Below, in pieces: positions 25,179-37,464 of a DNA stretch of 64,000 nt. The position numbers were made by a program, and so were the translations under genes. This DNA comes from Agaricus subrufescens (lineage: Eukaryota > Basidiomycota > Agaricomycetes > Agaricales > Agaricaceae): contig CM057062.1 in the NCBI GenBank assembly GCA_029945375.1, forward strand, positions 1,240,001 to 1,304,000. The letters run 5' to 3'. Numbering within the stretch: position 1 is the first letter of the stretch; the number at the start of each line of letters is the position of its first letter. The notes below the pieces were generated by a model. It did no database searches and was not told the origin of the DNA. It was given only the letters and a program-made list of their open reading frames with translations.

Positions 25179-27918
25179 AGGTGATAGTGGTGTTGGTCAA
25201 GCTTGTCCTCGCTGCGTCACAATGCCGCTCGGTCAATTCCGTCGGCATTATGTTTCCAGCCGGTTTCCAAGTTAAGTCACAATTCAATATTGAAGCCTCT
25301 TACTTGCCGTAAGTCTGCCCTTGTACCCTCAGATCTTTTGTTTGCCGTTTCTAATCAAGATACGATTACAACCGATAGCTCAGTAGAGTCAATCAAAAGT
25401 TTTTCTGGTTTCTTTCATGCGTATCCATGTCAACTCGGCAGGCATGTCTTATTTTTATTGGTCCTCGACTATCGACTCTGCTTTATCCGAGCATATCTTT
25501 ACGGTGGGAGAAACTAACCGCCTGATTTCCTATGACTAGGTTTTGCAGTGATCTCGAAAGGCGTATCAGTCGTCGCTGCATATTTCTCTGGCAGAACTTC
25601 CCTACCTGGCTGAGCACTACAAACAATGCGCTTTTACATCTTTCTCTCGATTGATCCTTCTATCCTGTCGACAGATCTGAGTTGTCTGAGGGTGCTTTCG
25701 AACAAGTATATGGGGTCCCTTCACCTGATACCTCAAGTCTGTCACGAGCTTGTTATCCGAAGCCTCCGTCAATCACCTTTTCTGTAGTAATATCTACAAA
25801 TGGGAGAATAAGCCTACACCTAATGCTTCTGATAACCAAGCATGGTATGCCTTCGTTGTCCCCATTCAATGATCTGCACAAGTAGATAGACATTTTCTAA
25901 GACAATGACCAATCATTCTAGTCGAGATTCTCGAATTCTGTCGAGGCAAACGCATGTCAGACCCTGCCTCGGATTTGTGGGTTGTACCCCTCGGCGATCT
26001 GGTAACTCTGCAAATTTACCACGCGACAGGCACGGTACATCAAGTTCTTCCCCAGCTTCCTTGCCTTAATCTCAGGAGCCTTACAAGGGTTTCGAAGTTA
26101 CTTGCCTTGTCCCACCTTTATCCCCCCTCTCCAATCCCACTCCATCTATTTGAAGCGTCTACTTGATTCAGGGCCTTTTGGTATTGTGACAGGGTATACT
26201 CCGTGGAACAGACGAGCTAAAGGATGGAGGCGTGACCTACGGTCGGTCAACAATCTCTGTGGGGTTCAGCCTCCTTACTCTGCATCTACCCAAGCAGGCA
26301 TCGTGAAATCCGATGACGATGGATATGTTGGTCAGGTAGTTTTTTCTCTTTTCTCAAGCTACAACCATGGCTTATGATGAGGGTTGTGTCGCCACATCCG
26401 TAACGGTAGCTAAGTAAATTTAATAGAATTAGATTTGGCCCTGCCAAGGCTATACCAGCATCTTCCATTCGGATGTAAAGGGGATGTGAGCTGAATACCA
26501 GCAACAAAACTACTCTCTTGAGGCAAACGGGAGGTTTCCAGAACCCACCAATAGGTTGACGGTAAAAGTTCGGAGACAACAAAATGAATGAGAAAGACCC
26601 ACACGACTGAAGTCGGACTACCCTATTCAAGCAATATGTTTTCAAGGTCGTTCCGATTCAAGCTGCTGAATGTTACTGTTTACCACTGACAGGTGTGAAC
26701 CGATGTTCTCTCCGGACAACCGCCACCACATACTTGCAAGCACAAAATATAGTCCGCTCATTATAGGGGCTATATGGTCGTGCTCCATTTTCGCTATTAA
26801 GCAGTATAACTTGGAATTTACATTAATACTCTATGGAGCGTTGAATGAACAAACTCTTTCCCGTGGCGATGTCGAACCGTCATATATCTTCAGGCGCTTG
26901 AGGACAGGGTATCAAGGAGCTAGGATTTCCCTTCTTTTTACTATTACTCTACTGCGTTTGCTCCTCACTGCCTAGTAAATCCAAGCTATTTTTGTGATCA
27001 TACTTCCTGAGGCTAAGTATGTAGAAACTTTATTCTATCGTCAGAACCTTAATTCCTCGGATTTTATTTTGGGTGTCAAGTTGATTCGTAGCAACGGGTC
27101 CAACATTTGCGTCGTTTTTTGAAAAGGCATAGATTACGCAGTTTGGCGTGCCATGCATAGTCTCGGAAAGGCGCGATTAGAAACACCGAGAATTATCAAG
27201 GTTATAGGCTACTAGTTCTACGTTAGTGCGTAAACTACGAACATTTTGGCTATCCCCAATCAAACACACTTCAGCCAAGGACAAGATGAAGACAAGCGTA
27301 CAAAAGGGAAGCGTATCAAGGGAAGACGATGAAGGAAGGTCAGCCAAATTGCGAGTCATACTCGCGTCTGGACGCTCAGGGATCCGTCTCGAATCTAATT
27401 TGTATTTTGCTCTCAGAGTTCTTTGCCTTTCACGGCTTCCAACTCAATGTCAGTGTCACTACCATCTCGGTGCTTCTGTTCTTCAGAAGCAAAGTACCCT
27501 GGTTCCACGTTTTCCTCTGCCCGAGTGAACGTTTCCATCTAAGATTTCAGTTATTAGCATATATGATTGACATGACGAACAAGGTTAGGAAGCGCAAAAG
27601 GGAAGAGAGCATTGAACACGAGGCCGCATAGTGACGATTATGAAAGGTTCGAATTTCCAGGGAGAATATCTCTTACCCGGACATGAACTCCATTTTGTGG
27701 GACCAGCGGAGGTCTGTTCCTACTCACACCGGCAATTGGTGCTTTGAAAACGACCGGACCAGAATTTGACCCTGAGCTGATGGCAGAAGGGTAAGACATG
27801 TGGCATCAGAATGAATAGAATATTGAGATTGGCCCTTACTAGACTTCAGGGGCGTTCTGCGAGAACTTTGTAAGCCGCCGAACAGCACGACATGCGGAAA
27901 TCTAATAGTTTATCGAAT
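25179..27918. other. Gene-poor stretch, no supported gene
   Basis: Reading frames of 60-105 codons overlap on both strands without conserved motifs. Short segments look protein-like, for example a plus-strand hydrophobic run followed by a basic tail ending near 27630 (NKVRKRKREES), but I could not build a splice model with consistent phase. It may hold a decayed or a very intron-rich gene. Confidence 0.35.
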
Positions 27919-29085
27919 TTATTTCAGCATTTCGATTCTCCTGTGTCTGCTTAGAGCATTGCTTACAGTACAACCCAAAGCGGCCGGGACGTTGAAAATA
28001 ATACTGATAATCGAGTTCAGGTTCAATACCATGAATACAGTAGCGAGTAAATTGGCAACGAATCTGGTGTATAGGTCAGATAAATGTCGGGCGTGCATGA
28101 TAACCACATACGCTATCACGAAATAGATCAGCCCATCGCGGAAGATGATTTGGGCCAACTTGCTCCTGCCCATGACATCATTGCCGGAGAGACGATGAAC
28201 TAGTTTGTATGTAGTCAATGAAAGAATGAGGAGGTCAAAGCACATTGAATAGACGAAAATGGCAACAAAGATTTTATTGTTTGTCTCGACGGGGGAGCAA
28301 CCTGATCCAGGGATCCAGGTAACCTTCAATTGAACACCTTGTATTCGTCATGAATTAACACTTCTTTGAGGAAGCGGAATAAGGAGAAACCTACCTTGGA
28401 ATATTAATGACCAATGCCCGAGCATAATGACAATTAAACTAATGACGAGATATCTGTTCCATCCCCAAATAGCCATTCTACGTGAAGGGGATGGAGGGTC
28501 AATCCGTCAATCCATGAACTCAGGTAGGCATCTTTAGTTTAAATAAGACGTACGTTCGGATGGAAAGGTTGATACTTGCGAGTCCAATGCAAGCGTTTCC
28601 TGCCAATTGCTCAAATACGTAAAGGGCTTGACAGTTGATTGCCCTGTATATGCCTTCGTTTAGCACCATCAGGTCCATAAACGAGAGAAAAACCCTACGT
28701 GGTAGAATCAAGTGAAAATGCCCTCGAAAGGCGTCAGTACCCATCATTCACTGATTTTCCGCTGAAACGAACATACATCAAGATCATCACAACCAAGAAC
28801 AGGTACCGGTTTAGAAAATAAAAAATCTGTCGGTCATTGAGCACCCTGAGAACAGCCTAGCTCCTTTACCCACCATCGGCCAGCGGAATTGTTTCTTCCC
28901 TCGGATAATTTCCCACTCAAAGTCCAGCGAGAGAAGCCATTCATACCTATAAGTATCATGTCATGAACTCGTTGTCTGTAAGAAGGGCGCGAGACGTACA
29001 AATATATACCCAGTACACAGTGCATCAGCTTGCCAAATGCATCTGCATCTCTCCGAAGTTCTGCGGGGGAAGTCCAGTCGGGCAT
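27919..29085 (-). CDS. DUF6533-type multi-pass membrane protein
   Basis: The N-terminal part, once spliced, reads YEWLLSLDFEWEII then FYFLNRYLFLVVMIL, which is the signature of the DUF6533 domain common in Agaricomycetes (a Y-x-x-E-W segment, then RY in a membrane helix). Exons run from ATG 29085 through short introns at about 28950-29004, about 28830-28870, about 28700-28760, about 28480-28555 and about 28335-28400, to the stop at 27919. Six or seven hydrophobic segments follow, with a short basic cytoplasmic end (ALSRHRRIEMLK). I see no stop or frame break along this path. The biological role of the family is not established. Confidence 0.75.
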
Positions 29086-30584
29086 AGTGAGCTATGGAAG
29101 GGAACGAAAGGTGGGCGAATGTGGGGGGGAAGAATGAACAGCTGAGCGCCTTTTAAAGCCATTCGGGCCAGGCGAACGTCCCGAATCCTCGACTTTAAAT
29201 AGCCATCAACGGAAATTAAGTGTCAACAAAGTCAGATTTTTCATGCTTGGTTGCAATGGAGGTGAAAATGATAACTCCATTTGACACAATGAACACCATC
29301 ACCCTTACTTATACACCACCTCAACAGCAAATCATGATACGACTTCGTTATCTGACACAGGTTCGGCCCCATTAGTATATCATGGAAGGAAGAATTGCAA
29401 CCCATCAGCCCATTACAGCCCAAATGGCTCGTAACGACCCTGAATTATTTTTATCCTCTGCCTGCCTGCCTGCATCAACAGCGCTTCCCAAGCGCTTCCT
29501 AGAGTTTCTATTGTCCGGAAGAGAGCTGGAATGCTTGGTATGCTTGCTCTCGGCTTGAACATTCAGAAATAAACTTCGGAACGCCGTATCCCCGCCAAGT
29601 CACTGCGATGACATCCTCCTCTCGTAAAATTTTAGTGAGTTGCTGCTACACTTTTGACCTCCGGCCAAGTCTTCGCAGGCTTCTTAACATCCATGCGTAC
29701 TGATTTACACTGAAAAAAAGGCTTAGTAGTTCTAATTGCGATACTCCTGGTGCAAAAGAGTGAGCATTTGATTAGTTGATTACGGAGCAATGAGGTAACG
29801 GAGTCTCAATGATACGACTTCCGTGATTTTATGTTCGGACTCTCGGAGTCTGACGTGAGAAGACAAGAACAGTACGCAGAGGGATAGCCATGTCAATTGT
29901 AGAGTGATAAATCATGCAGTCAAAAGATGCGCGGCTCCACAGGAACCTTAGACTTTAAGGGTAGAGAGGTACCTTGACTCCCGAGAATAAATCATACTGT
30001 AGTGATGTTTCCATAGGAATATAAATGTTTTCAGGCGCAGCGTGAGATAAAGAGAAGTTATATCTGAAATAAAAGATAGGTTAACGAAATCGGAATGTAT
30101 CTCATATATAATGTTACCAGTTGTATCTTCGATCTAGAAATTTCTTGCATTCATCAGTCATGGTAATCGCTATATAAGAGCAATTAGCACACGTACATAA
30201 TAAGAATCTGACAGAGAATGTTATTCACACTCTATGGCAGGAAGGGTGATTCACTCGTGCCATAAAACTGCCCCTCGGCGTTCCGGTATGGATAATCTTA
30301 GGACTCTTCTCTCGACTGTTTACGAGCTTCTTCGATGAGTGGATAGTCAAAAATACAAGCTGTTTTATCAAACGTCCTTTGGCGGGAGCTTGCCTGATTC
30401 AAAGGACACTGAGTAGGCACGAATCATTTGATTTATTGGCGTTCATATAACTAAACAGTAACAAACAACCTTCTCCTCATGACTCCTTGTCATTGATTGC
30501 TTGTATATAAGGTAGAGTAATGACAGAGGCACGATTTATTTGCAAAAGTCAAGGTTCTAATAAGTTTACCAGCTTTACACTTCC
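29086..30584. other. Intergenic, no gene seen
   Basis: This region between the divergent DUF6533 gene and PIG-P is 1.5 kb. It includes a small CCTG microsatellite (about 29458-29475) and AT-rich sequence at 30000-30200. No reading frame has protein-like content. Confidence 0.45.
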
Positions 30585-31137
30585 ATGAATCTTGAAGATA
30601 GACCATTTTCATCTTCAAAAGCTCCTGATAAACCGAAACCTCCAACGAAAAGTCGGGCTCCAGAGTTTTACGGCTTCGTTGCATGGGCTTCAACATCAGT
30701 CCTCTTCGTTGTATACATACTATGGGCTCTTTTTCCAGATGAATGGATCGAGGCGTTGGGTGTTGAGTGGTATCCTAACAGGTACGTCAATTGCGTTGAC
30801 AGGCAGCATACCCTTGACTCACGTAGCTTTCAAGGGAATGGTCCATTTTGATCCCTGCTTGGTCAATTATTGTTTTCATACTCACCTACATTAGCTATTG
30901 GTCGCTGGCGTTGTTAGGCACACCAGATCTTTCGGATTTGAGCACTATCACTGGTATGTGTCCCGCATGTGGAATTCTCATATTTTCTGAAGTACCTTCA
31001 TAGACCCTTTTGTTCAACTTCCACCAAATCAAGACCCAAATGTCTACCTCGCCTCAACAGAATCAAACTCGATTCCTCATCTCTATGACTTACCCATTGG
31101 AGTAGTCAATCGTGTCTTGTATCGACGAGTGAACTAA
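30585..31137 (+). CDS. GPI19: PIG-P / Gpi19 subunit of GPI-GlcNAc transferase
   Basis: PIG-P belongs to the ER complex that transfers GlcNAc to phosphatidylinositol, the first step of GPI-anchor synthesis. Three exons (30585-30781, 30895-30953, 31004-31137) join in phase and give 129 residues, the usual length. The conserved order is seen: FYGFVAWASTSVLFVVYILW as membrane segment one, DEWIEALGVEWYPN, a YWSLALL segment two, the STITDPF block, and the C-terminal DLPIGVVNRVLYRR. The disordered N-terminal leader with Lys-Pro repeats is typical. The isolated position says nothing about regulation. Confidence 0.92.
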
Positions 31138-32542
31138 CGAACCAGTCGGATTAATTCCTCGACTCCAACTTACTCCATACTGCCACCGGAGAAAAGCAAA
31201 ACGGACGGCCCTAAGCTCAAGCTAAATAATACTCGTCGTCAAGCAATGTATACTGTTTCGGGCCCATAGTAACAACATCATGGCTAATACTGAACTCGAA
31301 TGCGAGGCAAAGTGAAATTGTGTAAATTCGTAGTATACGGGCATCGCACTCATTCTTAGGTAGGTGAAGGGCTCCAAACGTATACATTTGAGATTGCGGG
31401 CCAGATGGACCAGGAGCACGGAGTACACGAAATGTGCCTCCTGTTGTCACCTAAAATCGGTCCGGGTAACCTTGAGCAATTTGGTTATCGATGAATAAGG
31501 TAGACGGCACAGCACTCGAGGTGAAACAGCAAGCTCCGCGTATTTGCACGACGAGTGCCAGGTCACAGAAAGGTTCCGGCTGGATTCCAGAGAGCCTATT
31601 CCACAGTGATGACAGCGACGTCATACTCAAAGTAATACAGATTCAAGGACCGTTATAGGAATGTGCTGGGTTACCCTGGGCTGATGGTCTTTGGCATATT
31701 GCTATGATCCTTGTTAAATTATTCTTGGGCTTGGAACCGAAGAATTTGTATATCTTTGTAAGGTACAGCTGAAGCACACGGTGCACGATCAAGAATCTTC
31801 TGCGCGCCGGTTTGAGTTTGAGGTTTGAGGCCAGGCTCCTTGGTTCTCGCTGAGTATTTGTATCGGGCTTCGATCCATTTAGTATATGATCTATTATAAC
31901 ACAATTACAGCCGCCTGAAAATGAAGAAAGAATCAATGTTTCACAATGAACTCGATTGATCGTGCGTAGAGGTTTCCGAATCCGAGCCANNNNNNNNNNN
32001 NNNNNNNNNNNNNNNNNNNNNNNNNNNNNNNNNNNNNNNNNNNNNNNNNNNNNNNNNNNNNNNNNNNNNNNNNNNNNNNNNNNNNNNNNGTGAGTAAGCG
32101 GCGAGCCGCCTCTAACCATCTCATGTCTTGGTCTGTTCACGACATAGACCTCCCGCTCCCTGATTTTGAGCATGTTTGTACAATAATTGTGGACCTCAAT
32201 GAGCAGTTCAGCATGATCCCTTGGTCGAGGAGCAAAATGAATGGTAGAAGGTTCAAAACGCTCGATGTGAGTTGGGGTAGAAGATCGTAGTTCTGCATAT
32301 TAACTGCTTGATACGATTTCCAGTTTGACATCACAGTGCTACACGATGGTTATAATATCAAGGCCTTTTCAAGTTGGAAATTAACTGTGCGGGATTAACG
32401 TTCTCTTCCGAGTTATTTGTTAGCTGACTTGCTGGTTTTCTAGAAACACAGATACACAGGCGAAGCGATGGTAATTCAACCACCACAATAGGATAAATCG
32501 AATCCAATTCTTGATCAACTTTGTACTTTATCTGTAATGATA
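31138..32542. other. Intergenic around an assembly gap
   Basis: Apart from the run of 100 Ns, this holds only short frames. Apparent longer frames run through the Ns and are artefacts. No gene is supported on either flank of the gap. Confidence 0.5.
31990..32089. other. Assembly gap of exactly 100 N
   Basis: A run of 100 undetermined bases is the usual placeholder for a scaffold gap of unknown size. The true distance between PIG-P and the GST array is therefore unknown, and further sequence, including another GST copy, may be missing. Confidence 0.98.
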
Positions 32543-33329
32543 CTAGTTATCTGTGTTCGCATATGGCTCCAAGCTTTTCTTGAAAGCGGCCCACCTCCCA
32601 TTATTCCATGTCATGACCTCCTTCCACTCTTCACTATTCTCCCCTAAAACTAGTATCATTCCATATAACCAGCCACCAACCACAAAGTCAGTGAAAGTGA
32701 CAGTATCTCCCATAAAGTAGGGGCCTGAGGATTTACTCAACCACCTGTAAAGCGTATCGAATGCTGCTTGGACTTCTTTCCAAGCCTTCACACGTTCCTC
32801 TCCTTTCGGCTCTATCATCATGTCTCCAAGTGCTTTACGTCGTGCAGTAACAAAATGCTCTACACTTGCGGGATTTAGTGTGGCAGGAACGTAGGGAAGG
32901 AGGAATCGGATTATGGGGAATATGACTGGTATGAATTGAGTATAGAACGCCGCTTGCAGCGCTTCAGTGCCCGGGGGAAACACTGGGGGAGTGTCTGGAT
33001 ATGTTTTATCGAGATATTCGGCAATTGCATACGAGTCAGTCATGGGAGTGTTATTCGAGTGATCGATGATAGAAGGGCAAGTGTACGGTGGGTGTCCCGG
33101 TTCTGCAGTAGGAGGGATGCCGAGCTTCTTGAATTCTGGTTCTATGTTTGGAAATTCGAGATAGACAGTCTTGTAGGGAAGCTTCTTATAGTTAAGAACA
33201 AATCTAGTAGGGTTGTAAGCCTGGTACTGGCACTGGCACGCAACGAGCTGCACCATACCTGGTCTTCCATGTATTCGGCGATGCAGTTTTGATAGGATCT
33301 TTTCCCGCCAGGTCATAGAAGGTAATCAT
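32543..33329 (-). CDS. Glutathione transferase, GSTFuA-like (copy 1)
   Basis: Two exons (33329-33259 and 33203-32543) encode 243 residues. The N-terminal thioredoxin-like domain starts MITFYDLAGKDPIK and carries SPNTWKTR, where the Ser-containing motif of GSTFuA enzymes lies. It continues through NYKKLPYKTVYLEFPNIEP, the cis-Pro strand (PYTCPSIID) and the DSYAIAEYLDKTYP helix that binds the gamma-glutamyl part of glutathione. The helical C-terminal domain includes GPYFMGDTVTFTDFVVGG. Fungal FuA transferases conjugate or bind wood-derived phenolics and relate to bacterial beta-etherases; that role is family knowledge. The intron has a normal GT donor (AG|GTATGG). It is the last copy of a five-gene head-to-tail array. 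Confidence 0.92.
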
Positions 33330-34317
33330 ACTTGAGATAGAGTAACTTGGATCAGCTACGTGAAACGTACATTCCAGACAGGATTGCGCTCACCAATTTA
33401 TACTACCGGGCCTCCCCCCCCACGCGATAAGTATGCCGGCATTGCGTGGCCTCTCGCAAGAACATCACGGTGTGGCGTTCGTCTAATAATGGATAGCTCC
33501 AGGAGGAAACCGATGAATTGCTGCGGGTTCCAGGGTCAGATTGTTGGAGTTGTGTTATCGGGACATTGAGGACCATCATAGAACAGTTGCAGTAGAATCA
33601 GGGCCACCGTAACCAGAGAATTCTGCATAAACTACCTCCACGCGTTTGCTAGTGATGCAGTAGTTTTTTTTTGAGCTAACCCCACTTGAACGGCCTTGGA
33701 TCACATTGTCGTATCTACGTCTTCTCGTCCGCTAGTGTAAATGTGTGAACCACTTGGGACGCAGGCGCACTGCATCCACTTCGACAGTCAGTAACCGCAG
33801 CGGAGGAAAGGAAACAATCTTGCTAGCAGAGCTAACTTGGATGCTGATGATCGATGCCGAGAGATACCCTTCAAGAGAGCTCGGTGAACTATTCAAAACT
33901 CGCGCTTGCGGCTCGTGGAATGATAGCGAAGCTAAATGGTGGATGTTGGGCCGCTGACACCGGCCAACATGACAGTCTTTATTCCTTCGGGAAATTAGAG
34001 TAATCTCGTCGGTCTTCCCGGCGAAGTGTGCTTGTATCTGTGGCGACCCTGATGATGCTGCGACCGGTAACTTACCGTGCTCGTCGCTCGCTCAGAAGGT
34101 GTGATCTGTACAACCTCACAAAATCAAAGGTACACATAGTTGAACATATTTTGATATTAACAAAGAAATAAAATGGGGGTTTGGCGACGTTACGACAAGG
34201 AGATCGAAGAAGAGAAAGGCATGGGCAATGGGAGCATCTGATATTGTATGTGCCAATCAAATCAAATCATTTTATTTCATTCATTGTTCCTCCATCGATT
34301 TGCCGCTTCAACTCTGA
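33330..34317. other. Spacer between GST copies 1 and 2
   Basis: It should contain the promoter of copy 1. No GST relic, repeat or other gene stands out in this 1 kb. Short frames on both strands have no protein-like content. Confidence 0.45.
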
Positions 34318-35127
34318 TTATCCCATGGTGGCATATTGATCCATGCTTTTCATGAATGCAGCCCACCTTCCATTGTTCCACATCATCAAATCCTTCCATT
34401 CTTCGCTATCCTCTCCAAAAACGACCTCCATCGCGTAAAGCGTGCTTGCAATCACGAAATCCGCAAAAGTAATAGTATCTCCCATGAAATAAGGCCCAGA
34501 ACTTTTGCTCAACCATCCATTAACCGTGTCAAAAGCCGCTTCGACTTTTTTCCAAACCACCACTCGATCCTGTCCTTTCGGTTCCACATCTGCCAAAGGC
34601 TTTCCAAATTTTTCACTACGAGTCCGAATATAATATTCTATACTTGGAGGGTTCAAAATCAGAGGGATCTTCGGGCTTACAAACGGGACGAGTGGGGCAA
34701 TAAGATTATTGTATTGTGCATAAAACGCTGCTTGTAGCGCCTCTGTGCCCAGTGGGAATAACTTTGGGGTACCAGGGTACGCTTTGTCGAGGTAGAGCGC
34801 TATCTGGTACGAATCGGTTATAGCTGTGTTGGTCGCGGTATCGAAAATGGAAGGGCAGGTGTAGTATGGACGTCCATCGGGCCATGTCGAACTAGGAGGA
34901 ATGCCGACTTTGATAAACTCGTTCGATATGTCGACATATTCTAGGTTGACTGTCTTGTATGGGACCCTCTTATAGTTTAAAGATAACCTAATATGGGCCG
35001 CGGTTGTGTCGTCAAAATTTATGATAACAAGATATCATTAGTAAAGACATGCTCGCCTCGTCTTCCACGAATTCGGGGACCATGTCGATTGTGGATGTTT
35101 CTTCGCAAGGTCGTAGAGTGTAATCAT
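34318..35127 (-). CDS. Glutathione transferase, GSTFuA-like (copy 2)
   Basis: Exons 35127-35057 and 34987-34318 encode 246 residues, reading open throughout. The start is MITLYDLAKKHP, followed by SPNSWKTR, the PYYTCPSIFD strand and TDSYQIALYLDKAYP. The C-terminal domain includes GPYFMGDTITFADFV. This copy differs most from the others near its end (MDQYATMG instead of LEPYA-type). The intron sits at the same place and phase as in the other copies but begins with GC (AG|GCGAGC), a non-canonical GC-AG intron of 69 bp. Substrate is unknown. Confidence 0.9.
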
Positions 35128-36661
35128 GCCTGTAGATATTTTCAATGCATCGAAAGCGATCTTATAAAACGGTTTCCTATCAGGGGTCAGGGGTTTCGAG
35201 GGTGATGACGTCAAATTGGTTTCGGATATTCTCGGCAAAATATTTATCAACCAGTGGCTTGACCTCGAGCTCCAGTATGATCATTGATGCACTTGCTGCC
35301 CGGCCGAGCGGAAAAATGCGAGACACCAACACCCAACTATACCCAAAAATACGAGTCGTGTTCCTATGGCGTTCGCAATTTCGCATAGGGGACTCATACC
35401 CATTTGGAGAAATATGACAACACAAACAGCAGGGGCTACAGCAAATGTGCGGAATCCGCGTGCGGGCGCGGATAAATGCGGACTGATGCGGGAAGGGTGC
35501 AGGTAGATAGTAAACACGCACTAACACATAATAAGAACTGAGGCTCGCTCACATACTAAATCATAAGCGCTTGTCACTTACATACCTATAAAGGACCTTA
35601 GGCATCAATAAAGTATGTTTTGTGGGCACCACACATGGCACTGAAGCTGAGCCAATGAGGATTCCGCGCGGGCGGGCAAGGGCATGTGCAGGGCCACGCA
35701 GACCAATGAGGATCGACGCGGGCTGTACGCGTATAGTGTGCGGGTGACGCGGGCGGGCTGAAAAAGTTACTGACCCACGCGGATAGGACGCGGGCATCTC
35801 CATAATGGCACGACATAAGGGCCATCTCCTCAGGGTGCCAGGCAGATAGATGTGTGGAATATAGATACTACCCTGTGATCTGACACTGTGAGTGGAGGAG
35901 TGGAACTTAGACCTGGAGGCATTACCAGCTTGTGAGGCCATATGGAAAGCTAGTCTCAAAGCCATGGGAAACGCTGGTGAGGCTGGTAACGTAGATCTTT
36001 GCTTTTTTTCACCTCTGCTCGCTGCTGACTTTAGGTAGGGGAGGTGGGCACCACAGCAGGGACAAGCCCAAAAGTGTCCCAAAGCATCTAACCGTTCCCT
36101 TATATGATCGGTCGTGAAATGCATTCAGCATGGCCCACATACCTCCCAAACTCGGTGAAAGGTGGGGATTTTCTCAACAGTCAACGAGAAATGGGATGGT
36201 CAACGGTTTGCATTGAATTTTAAGGAGTTGGAGAAAGTGTCTGTGGCCTAATAACAGACATGTTGTGTGTTTATATACGGTCTATCTTTGTTTGAGGGCC
36301 TCTCTACTCTCTTAATTACGCCACTATCAATCTATTCTTACTTCGACAACGCTCCCTAACCGTTATGTGATGGCGCCTGACGTTATACAGGCGCGCGGCT
36401 GCAACGCGGACTCGACCCCTTGACATATGCCTTTGCGGTCAATATGCGGACAAGACGCGGGATATGGCCCGCGTGCATGCCCGCACTTTTCTGCGAGCCC
36501 CAAACAGCAGGCTGTTAGTGCTGCAGACTCGCGATCCCCAAATTCTTCTGTGTTCCTTATGACTTGCGTTAACTACAAATCAGAGTGATAGAATACGCTC
36601 GATCTTCTGCTTGCATACAATTATGATGTAACAGTTTCATGAAGTTATACAAGTGTTGTGA
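35128..36661. repeat. G+C-rich repeat debris inside the GST array
   Basis: Positions about 35440-35800 and 36390-36500 are rich in ACGCGGGC, GCGGAC and CCAATGAGGAT elements, the reverse complement of the YCCGCGT/ATCCTCATTGG elements found at 52.9-53.3 kb. A 187-codon minus-strand frame (35561-36124) runs through it and starts with a CPCC-containing stretch, but it is partly written in repeat sequence and I do not count it as a gene. The block probably marks an old transposon insertion that separated GST copies 2 and 3. Confidence 0.6.
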
Positions 36662-37464
36662 CTAATCCGTACTCGCATACGGTTCCAGACTCTTTTGAAA
36701 CGCTGCCCACCTCCCATTGTTCCAACTCATAACATCCTTCCACTCCTCACTATCCTCTCGATACAAAACCTTCAAAAATTGAAGTAATCCACCAACCACA
36801 AAATCTGCAAAACTAACAGTCTCCCCCATGAAAAATTCTCCCTGACTTTTACTCAACCATCCATGAAACGTATCAAAAAAGTTTTCTACTGCTTTCCATG
36901 CTTTGACTTTTTCTTCACCTTCCGGTCTCATATCCTCCAAAGCCATCCCAAAATATTCTTTTCGTGTACGATAAACGTATTCTTGGCTTCTTGGGTTAAG
37001 AAGATCAGGTGTTTGGGGAATGAGGAAACGATACGTAGGACCAACTAGTTGGTCGTATTGAGCGTAGAATGCGGCTTGGAGAGCTTCCGTGCCGGGAGGG
37101 AAAACCTTGGGAGTGTCGGGATATGCTTTATCAAGGTATTCCGCGATAGCATATGAGTCTGTTACAGGTGTATTGTTCGAATTGTCGATAATCGAGGGGC
37201 TGGTATAAAATGGACGTCCAAACCATTTTATAGCATCGGGATTAGGCGGGATGCCGAGTTTGATATATTCGCTCTCGATGTCGCAGTATTCATGAGTAAC
37301 AACTTTGTACGGAAGTCTCTTATAGTTAAGGAGGAATCTAACAGTGGTGTGAATTAGGATTCTAATTGGATAAATTTGTAGGAGCATACTTGCCTCGTCT
37401 TCCATGGATTCGGGGACCACGTCTTGATCGGGTCTTTGGCGGTAATATCGTAGAAGGTGATCAT
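36662..37464 (-). CDS. Glutathione transferase, GSTFuA-like (copy 3)
   Basis: Exons 37464-37394 and 37337-36662 encode 248 residues. The protein starts MITFYDITAKDPIK, has SPNPWKTR, the strand FYTSPSIIDNS with the cis-Pro, and TDSYAIAEYLDKAYP. The C-terminal domain has the EFFMGETVSFADFVVGG helix. The 56-bp intron starts with a strong GC donor (AG|GCAAGT) and ends in TTAG. Copy 4 is its closest relative in the array and the two upstream regions are also similar, so the pair arose by a segmental duplication. Confidence 0.92.

Noticed and set aside
31643..32173. Frames of 63-176 codons crossing the assembly gap
   Set aside because: They run through 100 Ns and the flanking parts show no protein character.
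35561..36124. 187-codon minus-strand frame with a CPCC motif
   Set aside because: A large part is written in the dispersed G+C-rich repeat and no domain is seen; more likely transposon debris than a gene.
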